Source of the DNA: Acetobacteraceae bacterium
GTDB taxonomy: Bacteria > Pseudomonadota > Alphaproteobacteria > Acetobacterales > Acetobacteraceae
Length of the DNA: 24,799 nt
Reading direction: 5' to 3'
NCBI GenBank assembly: GCA_030039695.1
Contig: JASHVB010000840.1
Location: 1-24,799 of the forward strand
A model generated the notes under the pieces. That model was not told the DNA's origin, ran no database searches, and worked only from the letters and a program-made list of their open reading frames with translations. Each line of letters starts with the position of its first letter. The first letter of the stretch is position 1. A program made the position numbers and the translations under genes. Shown piece by piece: positions 1 through 8,330 of the stretch.

Positions 1-929
1 AGGCCGAACAGCGAAGGCTCCAACCCCGGCAGATGGCCGATATGTCCTGGAAGATCGTCGCGGATCAGCGCGATGCCCTGCGGCAACAGGCGCACGAACA
101 AGGCACCATAGATCACGCCCTGCAACGAGCCGATGCCGCCGACAAACACGATGGTGAGGAACTGTACCGACAGCAGCACGTCGAAGGAATCGGGCGCAAG
201 GAAGTTTACGTATTGCGCAAACAGCCCGCCGGCCAGGCCGGCCATCGCGGCGGCCACCGCGAACGCGATGGTCTTGTAGACGGCGACATTGATTCCCATG
301 CTGCGTGCGGACACCTCGCTGTCGCGGATCGCAACCAGTGCACGGCCGAATGGTGTGCGCAGGATGTTGTTAGCAATCCACAACACCACGACCAGCATGA
401 ACAGCGCCGTGTAATAGACGCTGGTGCTGCCCTGGAGGGGCAAGCCGAAAATCGTCGGGGTGGGCACCGGCAGTCCATTGAACCCGCCGGTCACCGAGTC
501 CCATTTCTGGAATACGGTGCTCACGATCTGGCCGAACGCCAGCGTGGCGATGGCTAGATACAAGCCGCTCATACGCAATGTGGGAACGCCAATGGCGACA
601 CCCGCAATCGCGGCGAACAGCGCGGAAGCCGGTAATGTCACGAGGTAGGGTAGGCCTGCAGTCAGCAGCACGGCATTGGTGTAGGCGCCGATGCCGAGAA
701 AGGCCGCGTGGCCAAGGTTCACCAACCCGGTGTAGCCGGTGAGCAGCATCAACCCGGTGCCGGCGATGGCATAGATGAACACGGCGCCAAGCTCGCCGAT
801 GTAGAAGTCGCCGAGCATGTGCGGCAGAATCAGCAGCACGACCAATAGCAATCCATACCAGAACAGGTCACTGGAGTGGCGCCAGATTGTCAGGTCCTGC
901 CGGTAGTCAGTCTTGAAAACGGTGCGCAT
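1..929 (-). CDS. livM: Branched-chain amino acid ABC transporter permease LivM, 3' end cut by the window edge
   Basis: Inner-membrane permease subunit that pairs with LivH to move branched-chain or related amino acids. I translated the minus strand from the ATG at 929-927 (MRTVFKTDYRQDL...). An AAGGAC ribosome site overlaps the livH stop, and the gap to livH is 12 nt, so the two are co-transcribed. About 309 codons lie in the window without a stop. The family hallmarks are visible: the run GYTGLVNLGHAAFLGIGAY near residue 60, TLRMSGLYLAIATLAFGQI near 95, the cytoplasmic loop TPFGRALVAIRDSEVSARSMGI near 190, and FVGGIGSLQGVIYGA near 265. Many hydrophobic segments alternate with short loops. 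The gene is nearly complete; only the extreme C-terminus is missing. The ATP-binding subunits LivG and LivF are not in view and probably lie to the left. Confidence 0.95.
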   Translation of the reverse strand, partial: MRTVFKTDYRQDLTIWRHSSDLFWYGLLLVVLLILPHMLGDFYIGELGAVFIYAIAGTGLMLLTGYTGLVNLGHAAFLGIGAYTNAVLLTAGLPYLVTLPASALFAAIAGVAIGVPTLRMSGLYLAIATLAFGQIVSTVFQKWDSVTGGFNGLPVPTPTIFGLPLQGSTSVYYTALFMLVVVLWIANNILRTPFGRALVAIRDSEVSARSMGINVAVYKTIAFAVAAAMAGLAGGLFAQYVNFLAPDSFDVLLSVQFLTIVFVGGIGSLQGVIYGALFVRLLPQGIALIRDDLPGHIGHLPGLEPSLFG

Positions 930-941
930 GCAGCCGGTCCT

Positions 942-1823
942 TCACACCCGCTTGACGATACGCTGAGAAAACAGTCCATGCGGCATCAGGATAAGCGTGG
1001 CGAGGAGGACTACGTTTGCCGTGACATCCTGGAATCCGGCCGGCAGGTAATAGCCGGCGAGTTGCTCCGCGACGCCAATCACCACACCGCCCACCAGGGC
1101 ACCGGGGATCGAGCCGAAGCCACCGAGCACTGCGGCGGCAAAGGCCTTGATGCCGAGGAAACCCATATTGACATCGACCATGGAAACCGGCGTCAGCAGG
1201 ATCGCCGCGGCCGCGGAGACACCAGCGCTAATGGCCCAGATCAAAGAGAAGATTGTGCGAACCGGGATGCCCATGTAATAGGCGGCAAGCTGATTCTGCG
1301 ACGACGCCTGCATTGCAACGCCAAGACGCGTATGACTAAAGAACAGATACAGCACAGCACACAGCAGCACGGTGCCGCCGATGATCGAGAGGCTATCGTA
1401 GCCCAGCACGAAGCTACCGAGCTTGATCGTGTGGTTGGTGAACGGCGTGTCGTAGGCAACCGAATCGTAACCCCACACAATGCCGGCGCAGGCGCGGAAA
1501 ATGAACCCGAGCCCCAAGGTCAGCATCACGACGGCGAATTGCGGTTGGCCGATCACGCGGCGGATCACGACCACATCGAGCAAATAGCCGAACGCCGCGG
1601 TAACGATGATGGCCAGCGCTGCGCCGACCCAATAGTTCAGCCCGAACCAAGTCACGATGCTGTAGGCGAAGAAACCGCCCAGCATCATGATGTCGCCCTG
1701 GGCGAAGTTGATGACCTCGGTCGCCTTATAAATCAGCACAAACCCGAGCGCGATCAGGCCGTAAATGCAGCCGCCGGCAGCGCCATTGACGATCAATTGG
1801 AGAAGCCGCAGCGCTTCCGTCAT
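942..1823 (-). CDS. livH: Branched-chain amino acid ABC transporter permease LivH
   Basis: Inner-membrane permease partner of LivM in a HAAT-family importer. With the start at MTEALRLLQLIVNGAAGG the protein is 293 residues, the usual LivH length. The family signature near the N-terminus is clear: GCIYGLIALGFVLIYKATEVINFAQGD. Later come SHTRLGVAMQASSQNQLAAYYMGI (cytoplasmic loop that meets the ATPase) and AAAVLGGFGSIPGALVGGV. An in-frame upstream ATG at 1874 would add 17 polar residues (MRTGRTGWRLKGTNGQP) unlike any LivH N-terminus, so I chose 1823. A GGGA sequence lies upstream of it, at rather long spacing. The gene sits between the binding-protein gene and livM on the same strand, 157 nt downstream of the former. 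Confidence 0.95.
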   Translation of the reverse strand: MTEALRLLQLIVNGAAGGCIYGLIALGFVLIYKATEVINFAQGDIMMLGGFFAYSIVTWFGLNYWVGAALAIIVTAAFGYLLDVVVIRRVIGQPQFAVVMLTLGLGFIFRACAGIVWGYDSVAYDTPFTNHTIKLGSFVLGYDSLSIIGGTVLLCAVLYLFFSHTRLGVAMQASSQNQLAAYYMGIPVRTIFSLIWAISAGVSAAAAILLTPVSMVDVNMGFLGIKAFAAAVLGGFGSIPGALVGGVVIGVAEQLAGYYLPAGFQDVTANVVLLATLILMPHGLFSQRIVKRV

Positions 1824-1940
1824 CGGCTGGCCGTTCGTCCCTTTCAAGCGCCAGCCGGTCCGGCCAGTTCGCATCCTTTCGTTGGAAACAAACCTAGACG
1901 CGACGATTTTGCCTTGTCAATCGCGACTGGCATAGACCAT

Positions 1941-1969
1941 TGCCGGCCCGGCACGTTGCCGGACCGGCA
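1941..1969 (-). terminator. Hairpin between the binding-protein gene and livH
   Basis: Two 13-nt arms, TGCCGGCCCGGCA and TGCCGGACCGGCA, are separated by CGT. They pair over 13 positions with a single mismatch. The structure begins 11 nt past the stop of the binding-protein gene on the minus strand. There is no T-run after it, so it is more likely a partial terminator or an RNA-stabilising stem than a full intrinsic terminator. Each arm is itself nearly palindromic, so other folds are possible. Confidence 0.6.
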
Positions 1970-1980
1970 TAGCATGAAGG

Positions 1981-3171
1981 TTAGTAAATAAGCTGGTTGG
2001 TGGTGACCGGTACCCAGCGTCCATCCTTCACGACCGCAAGGTACGCGGCGGTCTCCGCATGGTGCTGATGCGGGCCAAGGCCAAGCGTTGTACCGAAAAT
2101 GTCGTGATAGTCGTGAATGCCTTCCATTGCCTTGATGAAGCTGTCCCTGGTCAGGTTGGGACCTGCGTTCTTCATCGCCTCCACCACCAGGTTCGCCGAG
2201 GTATAGCCGGTCTCACCGAGGAAATTGGGAGCAATACCATAGCGTTTTTTGAACTCTGCGGCGAACTTCTGCACCGCAGGCCGCGGATCATCCGGATAGG
2301 CGTAGAGCGCAGGCGTCATGGAATAGAAGCCGTCACCGACGCCTCCCGGCGCTGTCGCCACTGCGGTGTCATACGAGGCGACCTGGCCCACAAACGCCGG
2401 ATGCCAGCCCATTTTCTTTGCCTGCGAGAGAATATCGACGGTGTCACGCACGATCGTCCCCATGCCAACAAAATCGCAGTTGGCATCACGCAGCTTGGCC
2501 AGCGTCGCGGTGAAATCCGTGTCGGTTGGATGGTCCGTAGCCGTGGCAACGATCGGCATGTTCATTGCCTTCGCCTGCGCCTCTATGCCAGCATAAACAT
2601 CCTTGCCAAAGTCAGAATCCTGATACAGAGCGCAGATCTTCTTCACGTGACGCTGCTCCACGAAATACTTTAGCGCGGCGCGCATCTGGTCATAGTACGA
2701 AGCAAACTGCCCAAACTTCAGCCTGTTGTAAGGCTCGTACATCGCACGGGCGCCGGTCAACGGGAACACGTTCGGCACGCCCTTGGCGAACTGCATCGGC
2801 ATCTCGGCATTGTTCATTGGCGTTCCGCCGTCGGCGATCGTAAAGAACACGTCATCTAGATTGACCAGCTTGTTGATCGCCTGCACGGCCCGAGGCACGG
2901 TGTATTGCGTATCTTCCACGATGTAGCGGATCTTTCTGCCGTTGATTCCACCCGCCTTGTTGACGTCGTCGAACACCATCCGGATCGAATCGGAGTTATT
3001 GACGCCCTGCACCGCGGTGACGCCAGACAGGTCGGTGGTGGTGCCGATAACGATCTCCGTCGAGGTGACGCCATCGGCGGCGGCAACAGCGAGCGTAGGC
3101 ATTGCAAGCAACAGCAGGGCGGCCCCGGCGGCAAGCCGCGCGAGAGGCTTTGACACGATAGGACGGCTCAT
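1981..3171 (-). CDS. ABC transporter substrate-binding protein, leucine/isoleucine/valine-binding type
   Basis: Periplasmic binding protein (Peripla_BP_6 family) that delivers ligand to the LivHM permease encoded just downstream. From the ATG at 3171 the protein has 396 residues. A signal peptide covers about residues 1-30: basic start MSRPIVSKPLAR, hydrophobic core AAGAALLLLAMPTLAV, then AAADG. The mature start STEIVIGTTTDLSG is typical of the family, followed by DDVNKAGGINGRKI near residue 75 and ICALYQDSDFGKDVYAGIE near 195. An AGGGAGA ribosome site lies 8 nt before this ATG. A longer reading from 3399 adds 76 residues with no family character and would bury the signal peptide. The exact ligand cannot be read from the sequence; many relatives of this subgroup bind aromatic or other small compounds. 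Confidence 0.93.
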   Translation of the reverse strand: MSRPIVSKPLARLAAGAALLLLAMPTLAVAAADGVTSTEIVIGTTTDLSGVTAVQGVNNSDSIRMVFDDVNKAGGINGRKIRYIVEDTQYTVPRAVQAINKLVNLDDVFFTIADGGTPMNNAEMPMQFAKGVPNVFPLTGARAMYEPYNRLKFGQFASYYDQMRAALKYFVEQRHVKKICALYQDSDFGKDVYAGIEAQAKAMNMPIVATATDHPTDTDFTATLAKLRDANCDFVGMGTIVRDTVDILSQAKKMGWHPAFVGQVASYDTAVATAPGGVGDGFYSMTPALYAYPDDPRPAVQKFAAEFKKRYGIAPNFLGETGYTSANLVVEAMKNAGPNLTRDSFIKAMEGIHDYHDIFGTTLGLGPHQHHAETAAYLAVVKDGRWVPVTTNQLIY

Positions 3172-4001
3172 CCGAACAATCTCCCTTGGCAGGCCGAGCA
3201 GCACTCCAACCCGCCCTTTGCTTTCATTTGTGACTTTCGATCCCAAGGACGCGAAGGGACCATGCCGGACGTTATATGAACCAGAACGCGGCGCAAGGGC
3301 GCGACAGCGGTACCTGCACGAGCTGCGCGTTGACGTGCCCGCCGTGACAGGGCTCGCGGGAGTCGGCCAGCGCCGTACCAGCCGGCGAGTTACCGCCACG
3401 AGGCACGACGCTGCGAGTGCTGCCGTTCGACCACTCGCGGCTATGAGCGAGGCACGTCGATACCGTTCATTTTATGTCGGTTGAGGATCCTGCTGCAGAC
3501 GATGACCACTCCGGTTTGCTGCGCTTAGGATCTCGGCATACGGCGCCTAGAACTTCGGAACGAGACAGCGATCATATAGTTCGGCAACCGTGCTCTCCAA
3601 TGCAGTCCCCTGTCGCCGAACACTTCCCGCTCCAGCTGCTGCTGCGATTAGGATCCGGTAATTTTTACTGGAAGAGAACCTGACCTTCCGGTTAGCGTCC
3701 CCTGGCCACCGCGCTGCGAGAGCGGCGCAGGTCCGCCGCGGACATCCGCGGGCTGTGCGCGCGCGTTTGGCGCCGTTGCCCCGCCGACGTTCGCCGGGTT
3801 GTGCTCGAAGCGTGTATCAGGGCGTCAGTGTCGCGTTGCCGCGGCTGGCGCGCCCCTCACTTGAAGGGCAGTGGGCCGTGCCGTCTGACGAGGTGTCGGT
3901 GTGGGAATTCTGAGCCAGACCCGGAGGCGCGGTCAGCACCGCCACGACTGACGCAGTGCATGCTGGCTGGGATCGCGTTCGAATTTCAGAGGTGAAGGAC
4001 G
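3172..4001. other. Gene-poor region, 830 nt, between divergent genes
   Basis: No reading frame here shows a recognisable family or a good ribosome site. It must hold the promoter of the binding-protein operon (leftward) and that of the 4002 gene (rightward). I could not pick convincing -35/-10 pairs for either. The open frames present are arginine- and alanine-rich with skewed composition, as expected from chance in GC-rich DNA. A short direct repeat pair lies inside it. Confidence 0.5.
3517..3655. repeat. Imperfect 16-nt direct repeat pair, 123 nt apart
   Basis: TGCTGCGCTTAGGATC at 3517-3532 and TGCTGCGATTAGGATC at 3640-3655 match at 15 of 16 positions. In one frame both encode LLRLGS. There are no matching flanks and no clear target-site duplication. 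They could be a regulator site or the remains of a small duplication; chance is possible. Confidence 0.3.
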
Positions 4002-4505
4002 ATGCAGCTTTGGGCACAATTCTACGCCACAATCGGCACCGCGGCTGCCGCGCTCCTTGGCCTATTGTTCGTCGTGGTCTCCATCAACGTATCCGTCGCG
4101 CTTGGGCCGGAGGAGGTTGTCGCCAGACCGCTGACGGAACAGGCGTTTCAGAATTATCTGACGGTAATGCTGGTGGCATTCCTGGCGCTGTTTCCCGGTA
4201 TCACCACGAGGACTTTTGGGATGGTGGCGCTCATCACATCCGCGGCTTCGTCGGTCTGGGCCACCGTCAGGCTCTATCAGACGCTCGCCCTGAACACCAG
4301 ACGCAGATCTTGGATCTACTCGCTCCGTCGCCACGTATCTTCTCTGATCGGATTCGCGATCCTGCTTGTCTCGGCGTCTCGCATGGCGCTGAACTGGGGT
4401 GGGTCCTACAATTGGTTCGCAGCGTCTACTCTTGTTTTGTTGTTCTCAGCCACCGAGGCGTCATGGGGTTTGTTGAAGCGGATCGCGGCTCACGCTTCGC
4501 GCTAA
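4002..4505 (+). CDS. Small integral membrane protein, unknown function
   Basis: 167 residues preceded by a strong ribosome site (GAGGTGAAGGACG then ATG). Four hydrophobic segments are visible: about 9-33 (IGTAAAALLGLLFVVVSINV), 53-66 (VMLVAFLALFPGI), 72-88 and 112-157 (two segments around VSSLIGFAILLVSASR and WFAASTLVLLFSA). The short N-terminal lead MQLWAQFYATIGTAAAALLGLLF resembles a group of hypothetical proteobacterial membrane proteins I have seen without an assigned function. No catalytic motif is evident. The basic loop RLYQTLALNTRRRSW between helices suggests a cytoplasmic side there. It stands alone, 613 nt before the next gene on the same strand. Confidence 0.8.
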   Translation: MQLWAQFYATIGTAAAALLGLLFVVVSINVSVALGPEEVVARPLTEQAFQNYLTVMLVAFLALFPGITTRTFGMVALITSAASSVWATVRLYQTLALNTRRRSWIYSLRRHVSSLIGFAILLVSASRMALNWGGSYNWFAASTLVLLFSATEASWGLLKRIAAHASR

Positions 4506-5118
4506 CGCTTATCGCGGCGCCGTGATTATCATAACCGACCCGGATTACAGAGGGCGTCGGTTGTCGCCCCATAACACAGGCCTGACCAACAGAAGACGAT
4601 AACGCCCCATTGGATCTGGTTGCCACGCTGCCTGGTTCGACATAGCCGGCGTCCGACGGTGGTTCGGGACACGACGGCGATCTGGAGAGCAGGCGCTATC
4701 CGCGACCAAAGCGGCTTGACGACTCCCCGGCCCTTGCGGGTCCGGCGCATTGCGCATCCCGAGATCGCGCGTTGCACCCACCGACAGCTGCTTTCGTTGA
4801 AGTAGCGAGCCGCGTGGTACGGACTGACCTGATGAATCTCACCTGCGAAGGTTCGGCAAATACGGCCTTGAACCGTTCGGCAAAATTGGCATCGCCTGCG
4901 CCACCTACGTATTGGCGGTCCGAATGACGATCGGCGTCCGTGCTGTGAGGGCGCGGCAAGCGCGCAATTCCGTTGAAATCAGTTCGGTAGTGTGATCTAG
5001 TCCATAGCGAAACGTGTCTTTCCGCCGCCAAATCTTGAGCCTGGTTGCGACGCGCTCTCAGTAGAACGCGCCCAGGTTGTAGGTCTGCGTATCACTCTCT
5101 TCTCGCGGGGGCTGTCAT
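4506..5118. other. Gene-poor region, 613 nt
   Basis: I see no supported gene. Short frames exist on both strands but lack family features and ribosome sites. The most protein-like piece is on the minus strand around 4840-4920 (reads GGAGDANFAERFKAVFAEPSQVRF), which could be a remnant of a lost gene, but I cannot identify it. The promoter of the transporter gene at 5119 should lie near the right end. Confidence 0.4.
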
Positions 5119-6081
5119 ATGAAAATCGCGCTGCAGTGGGCGGGACGTAATGGGGCTGCGGTCGTTATTGCGGGTGTTCTTATCGGGATCGCTGTCCCAT
5201 ATCTAGCTGACTTGGCCCGTCCCTATCTTGCAGTCGCTATCTTCATCTTTACATTCGGTTCGTTCCTGAAGTTCAATAGCGCAACGCTCGGCGACGACGT
5301 ACGAAGCGTTGGACTGGTATCGTTAATCGTTCTGTGGGCAACGCTCGGCGTTCCTGTCGTCGTCATGCTGCTCATCGCCCTCACTCACCCTGGCCCGCAG
5401 CTTGCGCAGGGCCTGTTGTTCTGGGCGCTCGTGCCAGCCAGCCCGGCCTGTGTCGCATTTGCCGCAATCCTCCGGCTGAATATCGGAATAGCACTCCTTG
5501 GGACTGTTATCGGCACGGCTGCATCACCGTTCTACATTCCCGCACTGGCTGCCGCTTTCGGCGGTTACCACATCGATATAAACCCGCTGGCGACCTGCCT
5601 GCATCTGGTTCTCCTGATCGGTGGGGCATTTCTGGCGGCGATCATGGCTAAGCGTGCCGCTGGATCGTTCATTCGTCAGAATCCAGAGGCCATGACAGGC
5701 ATCGCCGTATTCGCCATGTTCCTGGCTGGAATGGGCTCGATGCGAGGCATGCAGGCGCATCTCCTGGCACAGCCGGACCTCAGCATTGAGTTCGTCCTGC
5801 TCGCCTATGTCATGTTGTTCAGCGCGGAATTGATTGGCACGTTTCTGTTCTGGCGTGCGGGTCGCAGCACCGCACTCACCGCCGGGTTGATCAGCGGAAC
5901 GCGCACCATCACGCTGGCTTGGGTGATATTGGGCAGCCATGTGCTTCCGCTGGCCGATCTGTTTCTTGCGACCAGCATGGTGGCAAAATACACGGCGCCC
6001 GGGCTGACAAAGTGGCTCCTGGCGCGCGTGCTTGCCGGAAAACCAGCGGCCACGGGAATGTCGGCCGCGTACGACACGTAG
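5119..6081 (+). CDS. BASS/SBF-family (bile acid:sodium symporter-like) membrane transporter
   Basis: 320 residues, almost entirely hydrophobic, with about nine or ten membrane segments, which fits the bile acid/sodium symporter and arsenite-permease-like fold. Supporting runs are AVAIFIFTFGSFLKFN near residue 40, FWALVPASPACVAFAAILRLNIGIALLGTVIGTAASPF near 100-140 (the unwound, proline-rich crossover region of this fold), and a second half repeat ending LISGTRTITLAWVILG near 260. These transporters carry organic anions or small acids with sodium across the inner membrane; the substrate here is unknown. The start follows a GGGGG stretch with a modest ribosome site. It has no functional neighbour in the same direction, so it is probably a single-gene unit. 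Confidence 0.75.
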   Translation: MKIALQWAGRNGAAVVIAGVLIGIAVPYLADLARPYLAVAIFIFTFGSFLKFNSATLGDDVRSVGLVSLIVLWATLGVPVVVMLLIALTHPGPQLAQGLLFWALVPASPACVAFAAILRLNIGIALLGTVIGTAASPFYIPALAAAFGGYHIDINPLATCLHLVLLIGGAFLAAIMAKRAAGSFIRQNPEAMTGIAVFAMFLAGMGSMRGMQAHLLAQPDLSIEFVLLAYVMLFSAELIGTFLFWRAGRSTALTAGLISGTRTITLAWVILGSHVLPLADLFLATSMVAKYTAPGLTKWLLARVLAGKPAATGMSAAYDT

Positions 6082-6522
6082 ATCGGGCCCTGGTAACCAG
6101 GGTCGGGGGTTCTCTACCCGCGGCCCGCGCACCCCTTGTCTCGGGGTGATTCACGCTGGAACATGGCCTGAAACGTAGCGGCACCGGCTTTGAACGAGAA
6201 CTGTCGCGAACAATCTCCGGGTACTGGCGCCGGAGAACCGCGTCGGGTCACGAACCGACGCCAGCGAGGCAACCGGCGGCATCGCTCTAACCGGGGGCCT
6301 TTTGCCGATAGCGCTCCCGCCAGCTCGGGATTTTGTCCGTGGCACTCGAATGCGCAGTTCCGACGGTGCCACCCTGCAGCGCGAGGATGCCGACGTGTGG
6401 CCCTGGCGCGGTTACCGGCCAAGACGCGCATGGATCAGCCTATGTGGTGGTGTTGCTCACGGACGCAGTCATGCAGGCGGATCCAGGCCAGCGTGGTATC
6501 AACCGGGTGGCAGCGACCTTGG
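6082..6522. other. Convergent intergenic region, 441 nt
   Basis: Between the 3' ends of the BASS transporter and the GlxA-type regulator. It holds two small hairpins near the left end, listed separately. The remaining sequence contains GC-rich frames with no recognisable product; I see nothing else in it. Confidence 0.5.
6086..6148 (+). terminator. Two candidate hairpins after the BASS transporter gene
   Basis: CCCTGG-TAA-CCAGGG (6088-6102) begins a few nucleotides past the stop codon, and CACCCC-TTGTCTC-GGGGTG (6130-6148) follows. Neither is followed by a clear T-run, so these are possible terminators only. Confidence 0.35.
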
Positions 6523-7500
6523 TCACCGCTGCTCGGACGGTTCGTAGCTTTTGCGGTATTCCGCGGGCGTGACGCCGACATGGCGGACGAAGGCACGGCG
6601 CAACGTGTCCGCATTGGCGAAACCGCATCGCACAGCGACCTGCTTGGGTGCGTCGCGACCGCTTTCCAGCATGCGCCGCGCCGCAGCGACGCGCGCAGCT
6701 TCGACCCAGGCGGCGGGGGTTACGCCCATCTCGCTGCGGAACAGCCGCGCGAAATGGCGAGAACTTAGTCCGGAACGGGCCGCGAGGCGCGTGACGCTAT
6801 GATCTGATGAGGGGTTTGCGGCGACGAAGCGCTGCACCTCCTGCAGCGCCGAGCGGCCAGCGACCAGCGCTGTGCCCCTGCGGCTGAACTGCAGCTGGCC
6901 GCCCGGGCGCTTGAAGAACATCACGAGCTGGCCTGCGACTTTCATGGCGATATCGCGTCCGAGATCCTCCTCCACCAGCGCCAGCGCCAAATCGAGGCCA
7001 GCGGTGACGCCCGCAGAGGTGCGCACCCTTCCGTCCCGCACATGAATCGCGTCGGGATCGACGCTGACCGAGGGGTAAGCCTGCGCCAGTTCGTTCGCGA
7101 CGGCCCAATGCGTGGTGACGCGCTTGCCATCCAGGAGGCCGGCGGCGGCCAGAAACAATGCGCCGCTGCATACCGAGCCATAGCGTCGCGACCCGGCCGC
7201 CACCTCGCGTAGCCAGTTGAGGATGGTGGCGGAGGGGGACATGTCCGCAGCGTTGGGACAGCCGGCGACGAGCAGGGTGTCGATCGAGTGACGCAGCGGC
7301 GTCGCGATCGTCTGGTCCGGCACCAGCCGCGTGCCGGAGGAGCTGCGGATCTCGCCAGGCCTGGTCGCAACGAGAAACGGCCTGTACGCATCCCGTCCGG
7401 CCTGCACATTCGCCTCCGCGAATACATCCATCGGTCCCGAAACGTCCAGCAGCTGAACGCCGGGCAGTGCGAGGATCGCGACGCTTCTGGTCTTCGTCAC
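6523..7500 (-). CDS. GlxA-type transcriptional regulator (DJ-1/PfpI domain plus AraC helix-turn-helix)
   Basis: 325 residues in two domains. Residues 1-170 form a class I amidotransferase-like DJ-1/PfpI domain (VAILALPGVQLLDVSGPMDVF at the start), with Cys111 in the nucleophile-elbow motif GSVCSGALFLAAAGLL and His131 in VTTHWAV. Residues about 220-320 form the AraC DNA-binding domain: VTRLAARSGLSSRHFARLF, then VAVRCGFANADTLRRAFVRHVGVTPAEYR. In this family the first domain usually senses a small ligand rather than catalysing. The gene is divergent from the HD-domain gene at 7619, with 118 nt between the starts, so that gene is its likeliest target. The ligand is unknown. Confidence 0.92.
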   Translation of the reverse strand: MTKTRSVAILALPGVQLLDVSGPMDVFAEANVQAGRDAYRPFLVATRPGEIRSSSGTRLVPDQTIATPLRHSIDTLLVAGCPNAADMSPSATILNWLREVAAGSRRYGSVCSGALFLAAAGLLDGKRVTTHWAVANELAQAYPSVSVDPDAIHVRDGRVRTSAGVTAGLDLALALVEEDLGRDIAMKVAGQLVMFFKRPGGQLQFSRRGTALVAGRSALQEVQRFVAANPSSDHSVTRLAARSGLSSRHFARLFRSEMGVTPAAWVEAARVAAARRMLESGRDAPKQVAVRCGFANADTLRRAFVRHVGVTPAEYRKSYEPSEQR

Positions 7501-7618
7501 GCAGTGGCTCCGTGGCTCTTGCGCGCGGATAATGGCAGGATTTGACGTATCCGATCAATCGCAGCCACGCCCGCGTGCACGCATATCAGCGCACATCAGG
7601 TGCAACTGGAGCCAGAGA
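7501..7618. promoter_or_regulatory. Divergent control region of the GlxA-type regulator and the HD-domain gene
   Basis: 118 nt separate the two start codons. It contains a 10-nt perfect palindrome GCGTGCACGC at 7573-7582 and a GATAAT box at 7528-7533. Either may belong to a promoter or operator, but I could not fit a full -35/-10 pair with confidence. Confidence 0.4.
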
Positions 7619-8260
7619 ATGACAATCGCCATCGACGGGATCAGCATTCCCGAAACCAAGCTCACCCGGGAGATCACCGAACTCGTCCGGGACACAGAAT
7701 CATCGTTGCTGTTCAATCACTCCCGCCGCGTCTTCTACTGGGGCGCGCTGAGCGGAGTTCGACGCGGCCTGAAGTTCGACGCCGAGCTGCTCTATGCCGG
7801 TGCGATGTTTCACGACATGGGACTGACGCACGAGTACAGCAGCCCTGATGAGCGATTCGAGGTGGACGGCGCGAACGCCGCGCGTGACTTCCTGCGCAGC
7901 CGAGGAATATCGCCGCAGGACGTCGATACCGTCTGGACCGCGATTGCGCTGCATACCACTCCGGGCATTCCACAGCACATGCAGCCGGTGATTGCGCTGG
8001 TGACGGCAGGTGTGGAGATGGACGTGCTGGGCATCGGCTACGCCGACTTCTCCGACGCCCAACGTGAGGCGGTCGTACAAGCGCATCCGCGCAGCGCTCG
8101 CTTCAAAGAGGATATCATCCAGGCCTTCTACAACGGCATCCGGCACAAGCCTGATACGACGTTTGGCAACGTCAAGGCCGACGTGCTCGCCGACAAGAAC
8201 CCGAATTTCACGCCCGCCAATTTCTGCCGAGTCATCCGCGGCTCCGCCTGGCGCGCGTGA
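7619..8260 (+). CDS. HD-domain protein, cyanamide-hydratase-like
   Basis: 213 residues from the ATG at 7619, preceded by GGAGCC at suitable spacing; a longer frame from 7532 adds residues inside the divergent promoter. The metal-binding HD set is visible: His34 in FNHSRRVFYWG, His65-Asp66 in AGAMFHDMGLT, His112 and His120 in AIALHTTPGIPQHMQP, and Asp135 in GVEMDVLG. The order HSxRV, HD, LH, then a late D matches cyanamide-hydratase-type HD proteins, which hydrate or hydrolyse small nitrogen compounds in the cytoplasm. The substrate here is not known. Divergence from a GlxA-type regulator suggests induction by a small molecule. The dps gene follows 70 nt downstream on the same strand. Confidence 0.85.
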   Translation: MTIAIDGISIPETKLTREITELVRDTESSLLFNHSRRVFYWGALSGVRRGLKFDAELLYAGAMFHDMGLTHEYSSPDERFEVDGANAARDFLRSRGISPQDVDTVWTAIALHTTPGIPQHMQPVIALVTAGVEMDVLGIGYADFSDAQREAVVQAHPRSARFKEDIIQAFYNGIRHKPDTTFGNVKADVLADKNPNFTPANFCRVIRGSAWRA

Positions 8261-8330
8261 GCCGCAGGGTGACCGACATCGCGACCGGTTTGCCCGGCAT
8301 CACCGAAATTCGTACCGGTGGAGGACTGTC

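Noticed and set aside
876..1991. Long plus-strand open frame opposite livH
   Set aside because: It is the antisense shadow of livH; composition is His/Asp/Arg/Gln-rich and no family is recognisable, while the minus strand encodes a clear permease.
3474..3683. 69-codon plus frame carrying the LLRLGS repeat
   Set aside because: No ribosome site before the ATG and no family; the repeated motif comes from the DNA repeat.
6190..6768. 192-codon plus frame over the convergent gap and the GlxA gene end
   Set aside because: Half of it is antisense to the AraC domain; the remainder has no family or ribosome site.
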